Shown one piece after another: positions 1 through 5,242 of a stretch of 5,339 nucleotides of DNA; within the stretch, counting starts at the first letter, position 1, and the number at the start of each line of letters is the position of its first letter. The stretch is taken from positions 1 to 5,339 of the forward strand of contig CAMGGT010000083.1 in the NCBI GenBank assembly GCA_946055715.1. The letters run 5' to 3'. The notes under the pieces were generated by a model that did not search any database, was not told where the DNA came from, and was given only the letters and a program-made list of their open reading frames with translations. Made by a program: the position numbers and the translations under genes. This DNA is from an uncultured Clostridia bacterium (GTDB lineage Bacteria; Bacillota; Clostridia; Oscillospirales; CAG-272).

Positions 1-328
1 CGGCCACATAGCGGGCGGGCATGGGCACGGGCGCCATGCGGTGGGTGACGGGGTCATAGTCCTGCCAGTATTCAAAGTGGTGGCGGTTGCGCCCCTTGTG
101 GTGCATCCACGCGCGCGAAAAGCCGTTGGCCGCCCGTTCTGCCTCGTTTGGGCTTTTGCGGCCGTTGGTGTAATACCGCACGCCGGGCCAAAATTCCGCG
201 GGGCTGAATTTGGAAAGATCATGCCGAAGCCCCTGCCAGCCGATGCCCGCGCGGAAGCAGTAGCGGATGACCGCGTGGCGATGACGGATGACCGTGCGCA
301 GGTGACCGAAAAAGCGGGAGATCCACAT
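1..328 (-). CDS. DUF5662 family protein, C-terminal part outside the window
   Basis: The minus-strand frame opens with ATG at 328 and stays open for 109 codons to the window edge, so the stop is not seen. A GGAG Shine-Dalgarno site at 337-340 lies 8 nt upstream of the ATG and supports this start. The protein begins MWISRFFGHLRTVIRHRHAV and continues with the segments WQGLRHDLSKFSPAEFW, SPNEAERAANGFSRAWMHHK and RNRHHFEYWQDYD, then MPMPARYVA. I recognise this series as the DUF5662 family of Firmicutes, which some annotations label 'catalase' without good reason. The function is unknown. The His-Asp pair in RHDLSK and the later HHK and RNRHHFEYW segments are rich in potential metal ligands and faintly recall HD-domain hydrolases; that comparison is my inference. 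There is no signal peptide or membrane segment in the visible part, so it is probably cytoplasmic. It follows the aminotransferase gene on the same strand after a 143-nt gap, and may be the last gene of that transcript or have its own promoter. Confidence 0.85.
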   Translation of the reverse strand, partial: MWISRFFGHLRTVIRHRHAVIRYCFRAGIGWQGLRHDLSKFSPAEFWPGVRYYTNGRKSPNEAERAANGFSRAWMHHKGRNRHHFEYWQDYDPVTHRMAPVPMPARYVA

Positions 329-349
329 AAAAAGCACTCCTTGTATCAA

Positions 350-379
350 CCAAAAAGAGAACCCCCGTCCTGCGAGGGT
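350..379 (-). terminator. Possible weak intrinsic terminator or attenuator between aminotransferase and DUF5662 genes
   Basis: Read on the minus strand, ACCCTCG (379-373) and CGGGGGT (367-361) form a 7-bp stem with one G-U pair and a 5-nt loop. It is followed by TTCTCTTTTT. That is the shape of a short Rho-independent terminator for the upstream aminotransferase gene. It ends only about 10 nt before the Shine-Dalgarno site of the DUF5662 gene, so it could equally act as an attenuator in a shared transcript. The stem is short and the U-tract is interrupted, hence the low confidence. Confidence 0.35.
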
Positions 380-404
380 ATAAGAGACCGCTTCGCGCGT
401 CCCC

Positions 405-436
405 CGGTTGCCGTTTTGCGCGGCAACCGTTTTGCG
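405..436. repeat. Tandem 16-bp unit that also forms a perfect 9-bp inverted repeat
   Basis: Two adjacent units, CGGTTGCCGTTTTGCG (405-420) and CGGCAACCGTTTTGCG (421-436), differ only at three positions (TTG versus CAA). Those triplets are reverse complements of each other, so CGGTTGCCG (405-413) and CGGCAACCG (421-429) form a perfect 9-bp stem with a 7-nt loop. C and G runs at 401-405 and 436-440 could extend the pairing beyond a bulge. On the plus strand the stem is followed by only four T residues, and on the minus strand by none, so it is not a standard terminator for the minus-strand genes. It lies between the aminotransferase and DUF5662 genes and may be a regulatory site or an RNA hairpin. 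Confidence 0.6.
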
Positions 437-471
437 GGGGCGCGGGGGCGGCTTTTGTTTTGCTTGGGTGG

Positions 472-1674
472 TCAGATGAGGCCGTAGCTTTCCGCCAGTT
501 GACGGAAGGCGGGCAGAGAACGGCGGATCATGTCGGTGGAAACACAGTAGGCCAGGCGCACATAGCCGGGGCAGCCGAAGCTGTCGGAGGGCACCAGCAA
601 AAGCTCAAACTGCCGCGCCTTTTGGCAGAAGGCGGCGGCATCTTCTCCCGGGGCGCGCACAAACAGGTAGAAGGCACCGTCGGGATGCACGCAGGAAAAG
701 CCGCAGTCGGTCAGCGCACCGTACAGAAGGTCTCGGTTGAGGCGGTAGGTGGCCATGTCGCAGGCGGCGTCGGTGCAGGCGGCGATCATCTTCTGCATCA
801 GCGAGGGGGCGCAGACAAAGCCCAGCGCACGCCCCGCGCCGCAGACGGCGGCAAAGATCTCTTGCCAGTCCGGCACGGAGGTGGGCACGGCCACATAGCC
901 GATGCGCTCGCCGGGCAGAGACAGGGACTTTGAGTAGGAATAGCAGACGATGGTGGCCGGGTACAGCGCGGGCAGATAGGGCACCTCCGCCCCGTCATAG
1001 ACCAGCTCGCGGTAGGGCTCGTCCGAGAGCAGATAGACGGGCGATCCCCGCTGTGCCGAGAAGGCGGAAAGGGCATCGGAAAGCTCGGTCAGCACCTCGC
1101 GGGTATATACCACCCCGGTGGGGTTGTTGGGAGAGTTGACAATGACGGCCTTTGTCTTTTCCGAGAGGTGTCGGCGCAGGGCGGGCACATCGATCTGAAA
1201 GCTGCCCGGCACAGGCGGAACGGGCACCAACACAGCCCCCGCCGCCTCGGCAAACACGCGGTATTCCGGAAAAAAGGGGGCGGGCACCACGATCTCGTCC
1301 CCCGGCTGCACCAGCGCGTGCAGGGTGCAGGTGAGGGAGGCGGCCGCGCCGCAGGTCATGTAGATGTTGGCCTCTGTCAGGTTGGCCGAAAACCGCCGGC
1401 AGAGGTCCTCTGCCACCGCCCGCCGTGTGGGGAGGTCGCCGGGCGCGGAGGTATAGCCGTGCAGGGCAACAGGCGGGCAGTCTGCCAGCAGTTTGCGCAG
1501 GGTGTCGGTCACCCGTTCGGGTGCAGGTACGCTGGGGTTGCCCAGACTGAAATCAAAGACATTTTCCCGCCCGATCTGCTGTGCGCGGGTATTGCCGTAT
1601 TCAAAGGTCTCGCGGATGACGGAGGGGGCCTGCCCCAGCCGGAGCATGGCGCGGTTGATGTTTGCCATAATCAT
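472..1674 (-). CDS. Pyridoxal-phosphate-dependent aminotransferase, class I/II (fold type I)
   Basis: With ATG at 1674 the protein has 400 residues, typical of class I/II aminotransferases (about 390-400). It should transfer an amino group between an amino acid and a 2-oxo acid in the cytoplasm; the substrate cannot be read from sequence. Numbered from this start, the landmarks are FDFSLGNPSVPAP near 41-53, SPNNPTG at 181-187 with cofactor-site Asn184, SDEPY with Asp218 facing the pyridine nitrogen, SYSKSLSLPGERIGY with Schiff-base Lys249, and GYVRLAY with carboxylate-binding Arg373. All key residues are present. The start is the weak point. The frame opens at ATG 1719, but the family's conserved part begins around MANINRAML, favouring ATG 1674 or ATG 1668. 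None of the three has a good Shine-Dalgarno site at normal distance. ATG 1674 overlaps the stop of a short upstream ORF as ATGA, which would allow coupled translation. The gene lies downstream of the GH78 gene with no visible terminator between them, so an operon is likely. Confidence 0.93.
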   Translation of the reverse strand: MIMANINRAMLRLGQAPSVIRETFEYGNTRAQQIGRENVFDFSLGNPSVPAPERVTDTLRKLLADCPPVALHGYTSAPGDLPTRRAVAEDLCRRFSANLTEANIYMTCGAAASLTCTLHALVQPGDEIVVPAPFFPEYRVFAEAAGAVLVPVPPVPGSFQIDVPALRRHLSEKTKAVIVNSPNNPTGVVYTREVLTELSDALSAFSAQRGSPVYLLSDEPYRELVYDGAEVPYLPALYPATIVCYSYSKSLSLPGERIGYVAVPTSVPDWQEIFAAVCGAGRALGFVCAPSLMQKMIAACTDAACDMATYRLNRDLLYGALTDCGFSCVHPDGAFYLFVRAPGEDAAAFCQKARQFELLLVPSDSFGCPGYVRLAYCVSTDMIRRSLPAFRQLAESYGLI

Positions 1675-1748
1675 GAGGGGCTGTCGATTGCCCGGCCGCG
1701 GTCGCGCGTGCGTGCACATCCGGGATGCGGTCGGGTGAGGACAGCCAA
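1671..1748 (-). other. Possible short leader ORF (25 codons) coupled to the aminotransferase start
   Basis: A frame opens with TTG at 1748, 5 nt after the purine-rich AAAGGA (near 1754-1759), the only good Shine-Dalgarno site between the GH78 stop and the aminotransferase. It runs 25 codons and stops at TGA 1673-1671, which overlaps the aminotransferase ATG at 1674 as ATGA. The peptide would be rich in arginine (MAVLTRPHPGCARTRDRGRA and five more residues). The arrangement explains how an aminotransferase start without its own Shine-Dalgarno site could be translated. The TTG start and the lack of any known homolog keep this tentative. The alternative is that the real start is at 1719 and the Shine-Dalgarno match is chance. 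Confidence 0.25.
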
Positions 1749-1778
1749 ACAGTTCCTTTCAATGGTTTGCTTTGCTTG

Positions 1779-3971
1779 TTATACTTCGTAGGTACAGGTG
1801 GAGGTCGTTTGCAGGACGTCTTTGTCGGGCAGGCAGACGGTGCAGGCCATCTTTTCGGGGGCGGGCAGGGTCACCCGCAGCACCGTTTTTTCGCCTTCGC
1901 GGTGCCAGTCGACCGAAATGAGGCCATAGGGCGTGGGAACGGTGCCCTCCATCGAGGCAAAGCGGTGCAGGCGCGGCGCAATGCGCAGGGCGGCAAATCC
2001 GTCTTCTGTGGGGCAGACCCCCAGCAAAACGGCCGACATTTCATAGATGGGTGCGGCACTCCAGCCGTGGCATTCGCTGCGGGGGTTGTCGGGGTTTTCG
2101 CACCAGGTGGTGCAGTGCAGGTCCATCATGGTCTGCCAGCCGGCAAACACGCCCTCGGCATACTCGTCATACAGACCCGTTTGCTCCAGCGCGCGGAACA
2201 GATAGTAGTTCATCGAGAAGGTACAGCGACTGACCGGCTCTGTCATCACGCGGCGCATCATCTGCCGCGCGTCTTCGCCTGTGACCGCCCCGGAAAGCAC
2301 CCCCCACACGGCGGTGTGCTGAGCGTATGCGGCGCGGGTGGGCGTGTTGCGGTAGAGGCCGCGGACGGGATCATAGCAATGCTCGTTTGCGGCGGCGTTG
2401 GCACGGTCGGCACGGCGCAGATAGTCGGCGGCCTGTCCGTCCCGCCCCAGCGCGGTGCAGAGGTGGGCGGCGGCTCGCAGGGTATAGGCATACAGCAGGG
2501 TGTTGACGGTCAGCGGCTCTTTTGTGCCGCCGTCCGGCACGCCGGTGACTCCCCATTCGGGCGCCCAGTCCACAAACGGCCAGTAGACGGAGGGGCCGAC
2601 CAGCCCCTCTGCCGTCAGCAGGTTGTCAAAGGCAGAGAGGATCTTTTCGGCCGTGCCGAACAATTGCCGCACAAAGGGCAGGTCACCCGTGTAGAGGCAA
2701 TAGTCGCGCAGCATCAGGATCCAGAACAGCGAAAAGGAAGGGATGACCTGCACCACCACCGAGGGATAGTTGGCCTGCAGCATCCCGTCGGGCAGCTGCG
2801 AGTGCGCCAGGTCGGAGAGGGACTTGCGGGGCAGGGCGGTGTCTGCCGTCATGCGCAGGGTAAAGAGCATTTGCAGGCCGGAGTCCATATCATACTGTTG
2901 CTGTTCATAGAAGGGGCAGTCCACATAGTTGTCGTGGGCACAGCACATCACCGTGTGGCGGCTGATGTCCCACATGCGGTTATAGCGTTCATCCGGGCAG
3001 GTCACCCGCCCTTCGTCTCCCATGGGATAGTAGTAGGGCGAGAAGGTGAGGGCTTCGACCGAAAAGGGTCCGTCTCCTTCCAGCCGCAGATAGCGGAAGG
3101 CACGCCAGTAGAAGCTGTCAAAATGCAGGGTGCCGTCCTCGGTGAACACAAATTTGTCATAGGGGCCGGAGATCTCGCCCATGGGGTCGTCCCGCAGACC
3201 CTTGACGGTTTTGCCGTCGCTGTCTGTGCGGGACTTGCATTCCGCCGCGATCAGGCGGACGGTGGTGCCGGCCTTGGCCGAGAGGGTGAGGTGGATGTAG
3301 GCCGTCTCATACCGCCCGGCGTCATAGTCGCAGTCGGTGTCTGTCTGCAAAAGACAATGCATGGGGCGGGGGGTACCGGGGGTCATGTTGGGGAGCGGCC
3401 GCGGCACCAGCGGGTAGGTCTCCCGCACGCCGTATTCGTTAAAGCAGCGCGACTGCGGTGTGGCCCCCGAAAAGACCCGCACGCCCACCGGCACCCATTT
3501 TTCCGTCAGCTCAAGCGTTTCCACCGGGGGAATGGAACGGATGAAGCCGGGGAACTCCGCAAAGCGGTGATGGTCTGCCCGCAGGCACTGCCAGCTTTCG
3601 TCAGAGAGCAGTTTTTGCGCGGTGCCGTCCGGCAGGGTCAGGCATCCGTCTAGCCACAGCGCAGCCGCCGACTCGCGGAACAGAGAGAGCCACACACCGT
3701 CGGTTACATGCAACACTTCCACCGAAAGGGTGTTTTCGCCCTCACGCAGGGCATGCGAAAGGTCGGCGGTTTCATAATGGCGCTGATAGCGGGTGCCGTG
3801 GCAGGGCCCCTCCAGCAGAAATGTGCCGTTGAGGCGGAGCTTATAGCGGCTGTCTGCGCTCACCCGCACCGAAAGGCGGGCACCCTTCGGGGCAGAGAAG
3901 GTTTTTTGAAAAGCGTAGAGCTTCGTCTCGGCGCTGATCTCGTCTGCGCGGATCCACATGGCGTTCTGCAT
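1779..3971 (-). CDS. Family 78 glycoside hydrolase (alpha-L-rhamnosidase-like), cytosolic
   Basis: The 730-residue protein starts at ATG 3971, 8 nt after AAGGGA. The frame is open back to ATG 4196, but the promoter at 4112-4141 lies inside that extension, so the shorter form is chosen. Domains by eye: an N-terminal beta-sandwich (about 1-310, with RYKLRLNGTFLLEGP and LREGENTLSVEV), an alpha/alpha six-hairpin catalytic domain (about 320-650), and a C-terminal beta-sandwich (about 655-730, with LRIAPRL and TPYGLISVDW). The catalytic signature DCPFYEQQQYDMD at 351-363 keeps Asp351, Glu356 and Asp363 at the D-x4-E-x6-D spacing of characterised GH78 enzymes. Glu356 would be the general acid and Glu625 in TTWCENP is the best candidate base. 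Tyr355 replaces the usual arginine of DCPxRE. ECHGWSAAPIYE follows at 633-644. There is no signal peptide, so it should act on imported glycosides or oligosaccharides. Known GH78 members mostly release terminal alpha-L-rhamnose, but this variant may prefer another sugar. It is the first gene of the minus-strand cluster. Confidence 0.92.
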   Translation of the reverse strand: MQNAMWIRADEISAETKLYAFQKTFSAPKGARLSVRVSADSRYKLRLNGTFLLEGPCHGTRYQRHYETADLSHALREGENTLSVEVLHVTDGVWLSLFRESAAALWLDGCLTLPDGTAQKLLSDESWQCLRADHHRFAEFPGFIRSIPPVETLELTEKWVPVGVRVFSGATPQSRCFNEYGVRETYPLVPRPLPNMTPGTPRPMHCLLQTDTDCDYDAGRYETAYIHLTLSAKAGTTVRLIAAECKSRTDSDGKTVKGLRDDPMGEISGPYDKFVFTEDGTLHFDSFYWRAFRYLRLEGDGPFSVEALTFSPYYYPMGDEGRVTCPDERYNRMWDISRHTVMCCAHDNYVDCPFYEQQQYDMDSGLQMLFTLRMTADTALPRKSLSDLAHSQLPDGMLQANYPSVVVQVIPSFSLFWILMLRDYCLYTGDLPFVRQLFGTAEKILSAFDNLLTAEGLVGPSVYWPFVDWAPEWGVTGVPDGGTKEPLTVNTLLYAYTLRAAAHLCTALGRDGQAADYLRRADRANAAANEHCYDPVRGLYRNTPTRAAYAQHTAVWGVLSGAVTGEDARQMMRRVMTEPVSRCTFSMNYYLFRALEQTGLYDEYAEGVFAGWQTMMDLHCTTWCENPDNPRSECHGWSAAPIYEMSAVLLGVCPTEDGFAALRIAPRLHRFASMEGTVPTPYGLISVDWHREGEKTVLRVTLPAPEKMACTVCLPDKDVLQTTSTCTYEV

Positions 3972-4067
3972 GATGATCTTCCCTTCATTTTCGATGGCGG
4001 TCTCCCGGCGGAAGCCGTCTTTTTCGGCTGATCGCCCTTTTGCAGGGGCAACTTCGGCCGGGCAGAT

Positions 4068-4098
4068 GCGGTCGGGCGGCAAAGAGGGAGACGACCGC
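4068..4098. repeat. 7-bp inverted repeat in the early leader of the GH78 mRNA
   Basis: GCGGTCG (4068-4074) and CGACCGC (4092-4098) are perfect inverted repeats 17 nt apart, just downstream of the predicted transcription start. They could form an RNA stem at the 5' end of the transcript or bind a protein as DNA. No U-tract follows on the minus strand, so this is not a terminator. I do not recognise a riboswitch in the leader. Confidence 0.3.
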
Positions 4099-4103
4099 TT
4101 CTT

Positions 4104-4120
4104 TGCTATTGAGTATAGCA
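4104..4120. promoter_or_regulatory. Palindrome on the -10/start region of the GH78 promoter, candidate operator
   Basis: TGCTAT (4104-4109) and ATAGCA (4115-4120) form a perfect 6-bp inverted repeat around a 5-nt spacer. The palindrome covers the extended -10 hexamer and the predicted start of transcription, where a repressor would block RNA polymerase. A sugar-responsive repressor would suit the gene, but no regulator gene is in the window. Six-bp arms can arise by chance. Confidence 0.35.
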
Positions 4121-4141
4121 TAAACCATCCGATAAAATCAA
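4112..4141 (-). promoter_or_regulatory. Sigma-70-type promoter for the GH78 gene (extended -10)
   Basis: On the minus strand a -35 TTGATT (4141-4136) and a -10 TATACT (4117-4112) are separated by 18 bp. The -10 is preceded by TGC, giving an extended -10 element (TGCTATACT). Transcription would begin near 4105, leaving a 5' leader of about 134 nt before ATG 3971. Confidence 0.75.
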
Positions 4142-4270
4142 GGGGGCGCAAGGCCATTTTCACCGCCTGCTTCCCGCAAAAAGATATCGTGCGCATTTTT
4201 CGGTCGGCAGGCCGCAGAGGTCACACATTTTGCACGGATAAGCCACGGAATTTTCGGCATTTCTTTGCGC

Positions 4271-4300
4271 CCGTTTTGCGCCCAAGCACTTGCAAAACGG
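4271..4300. promoter_or_regulatory. Inverted repeat overlapping the -35 of the phosphoribosyltransferase promoter, candidate operator
   Basis: CCGTTTTGC (4271-4279) and GCAAAACGG (4292-4300) form a perfect 9-bp inverted repeat with a 12-nt spacer. The right arm overlaps the -35 hexamer TTGCAA. TTTGCGCCC is also directly repeated at 4264-4272 and 4275-4283, an 11-bp period. The position suits a repressor or an activator. It does not match the Bacillus PurR box (CCGAAC core), so the binding protein is unknown. Confidence 0.45.
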
Positions 4301-4318
4301 CGGCGGGCGTAGTATAAT
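4290..4318 (+). promoter_or_regulatory. Sigma-70-type promoter for the phosphoribosyltransferase gene
   Basis: A -35 TTGCAA (4290-4295) and a consensus -10 TATAAT (4313-4318) are separated by the ideal 17 bp. Transcription should begin near 4325, giving a leader of about 35 nt that contains the Shine-Dalgarno site AAGGAAGG at 4346-4353. Confidence 0.85.
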
Positions 4319-4359
4319 GTCGGTGTATGAATATCTTTTACATATAAGGAAGGTTTACC

Positions 4360-4911
4360 GTGGAATACAAAATGAATATTGCGGGTCTGGAGCGCAGTCT
4401 GCCGCTCTGCCCCATCAGCGACACGCTTTACATCGGCGCATTCGTCATGTTCGGAGACACGGAGCTTACCGAGGCCTGCGCCCATGCCCTGCTTGAAAAA
4501 GCCCCCGATTTTGATGTGCTGATCACGGCCGAGTCCAAGGGCATTCCCCTGGTCTGTTCCATGGCGCGCCTGTCCGGCAAGGGGCGGTATGTGCTGGCAC
4601 GCAAGTCGGTGAAGCTGTATATGAAGGATGTCATCAGCTTTGCGGTCAAGTCCATCACCACCGCCGCCGACCAGACCCTGTATCTGGACGGGGGAGATGT
4701 TGCCTATCTGGCGGGCAAGCGCGTGCTGATCGTGGACGATGTCATCAGCACCGGCCGCTCGCTTATCGCGCTTGAAAACCTGGTGGAAAAATCCGGCGGT
4801 ATCATCGCCGGCCGCATGGCCGTTCTGGCAGAGGGAGACGCCATCGGCAGAACGGACATTTCCGTTCTGGCAGACCTGCCGCTGTTCCACCCGGACGGCT
4901 CTCCGCTGTGA
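4360..4911 (+). CDS. Phosphoribosyltransferase family protein (purine-base type)
   Basis: This is a 183-residue type I phosphoribosyltransferase, probably joining a purine base to PRPP in cytoplasmic salvage. The PRPP-binding motif VLIVDDVISTGRS lies at 122-134, with Asp126/Asp127 contacting the ribose and the STGRS loop the 5'-phosphate. Upstream are VLITAESKGIPL at 53-64 (the equivalent of EARGF in adenine phosphoribosyltransferases), the segment ARKSVKLYMKD at 80-90, and VKSITTA. These resemble the clostridial group often called 'adenine phosphoribosyltransferase' or just 'phosphoribosyltransferase family protein'. Adenine, xanthine or another base remains possible. The start is GTG at 4360, 6 nt after AAGGAAGG; ATG at 4372 would leave 18 nt, too far. 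The length is usual for the family and nothing is truncated. It has its own strong promoter and is followed by a long hairpin, so it is probably monocistronic. Confidence 0.92.
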   Translation: MEYKMNIAGLERSLPLCPISDTLYIGAFVMFGDTELTEACAHALLEKAPDFDVLITAESKGIPLVCSMARLSGKGRYVLARKSVKLYMKDVISFAVKSITTAADQTLYLDGGDVAYLAGKRVLIVDDVISTGRSLIALENLVEKSGGIIAGRMAVLAEGDAIGRTDISVLADLPLFHPDGSPL

Positions 4912-4937
4912 GGTTTTCCGGAATCGGGTGAGAGCAA

Positions 4938-4981
4938 AGAACACCGTCCTTGCGCCAAAGCCGGCGCAAGGACGGTGTTCT
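4938..4981 (+). terminator. Long perfect hairpin after the phosphoribosyltransferase gene, probable terminator
   Basis: Bases 4938-4956 pair perfectly with 4963-4981, a 19-bp stem with a 6-nt loop (AAAGCC). It begins 27 nt after the phosphoribosyltransferase stop codon, the usual place for an intrinsic terminator. It has no proper U-tract: TGCCGCTG follows on the plus strand and TTGCTCTC on the minus. It may act as a terminator without a U-tract, as a 3'-end stabiliser, or be a small inverted-repeat element. Confidence 0.6.
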
Positions 4982-5058
4982 GCCGCTGTCGGAAGGCGGG
5001 CGGCCGTTTGATCATGCATTTGCCGCAGCAGTATGCGGCGCAGTTGTGTGAGGTTTTT

Positions 5059-5172
5059 ATGTATGCACTTTTGCTGGCGGTCATCTATCTGGCGTTTGTC
5101 AGTCTGGGGCTGCCCGATACATTGCTGGGCTTTAATGCAGGGATGATCCTCCACAGTTGTTTTTCTGTTTGA
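5059..5172 (+). pseudogene. Remnant of the N-terminus of an MFS transporter
   Basis: ATG at 5059 follows GAGG (5050-5053) by 5 nt, so the original start site seems intact. The 37-residue product begins MYALLLAVIYLAFVSLGLPD and continues TLLG. This matches the first transmembrane helix of major facilitator superfamily permeases, where the motif YLAFxSLGLPDxLLG is normally followed by SAWP and then about 350 more residues. Here the resemblance stops at LLG (about residue 24) and an unrelated tail ends in TGA at 5172. The other two plus frames also hit stops just after the break, so a simple frameshift does not restore it. I read it as a 5' fragment left after deletion or recombination. The alternative is a real small membrane protein that arose from such a fragment. 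An in-frame upstream ATG at 5014 has no Shine-Dalgarno site. Confidence 0.6.
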
Positions 5173-5242
5173 CACTTCTGCCGGGGCGCAAGAACTGCCC
5201 GTCGCGCCATGCGTTTTTTCTTACTCTCATATCCGAAAAAGG

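Larger units (their letters stand above)
3972..4359. other. Divergent intergenic region
   Basis: These 388 bases separate the GH78 and phosphoribosyltransferase genes. They hold one promoter facing each way (4112-4141 minus, 4290-4318 plus), the 5' leader of the GH78 transcript, and the inverted repeats described separately. The stretch 4142-4270 between the promoters shows no ORF with a plausible Shine-Dalgarno site, no tRNA-like fold and no other structure that I can support. Confidence 0.7.

Noticed and set aside
377..383. A -10-like TTATACC on the minus strand upstream of the DUF5662 gene
   Set aside because: No acceptable -35 lies 16-18 bp upstream, and the hexamer sits in the proposed terminator stem.
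460..933. A 157-codon plus-strand ORF antisense to the aminotransferase, and similar frames at 1168-1791
   Set aside because: They are shadows of the aminotransferase codons; the products are Gly/Ala/His-rich and resemble nothing known.
1725..3653. A 642-codon plus-strand ORF antisense to the GH78 gene
   Set aside because: It lies opposite a gene with full family motifs, has a low-complexity Gly/His/Val-rich product with no recognisable domain, and has no Shine-Dalgarno site at its start. GC-rich genes often give long antisense frames.
1724..4076. A 12-bp direct repeat GATGCGGTCGGG at 1724-1735 and 4065-4076
   Set aside because: One shared 12-mer is about what chance allows in 5.3 kb of GC-rich DNA, and the two sites have different positions relative to their genes.
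3972..4196. A 75-residue N-terminal extension of the GH78 protein to ATG 4196
   Set aside because: The promoter at 4112-4141 lies within it, ATG 3971 has a good Shine-Dalgarno site, and the family's first strand begins at MWIRAD.
4138..5175. A 345-codon minus-strand ORF across the phosphoribosyltransferase gene
   Set aside because: It runs opposite a well-supported gene, crosses its promoter and the 19-bp hairpin, and its product shows no family signature.
5176..5219. A GGCGC/GCGCC stem followed by six T residues, as a possible terminator after the MFS remnant
   Set aside because: The stem has only 5 bp with a 14-nt loop, and the T-run is separated from it by several bases; the hairpin at 5243 is far better.
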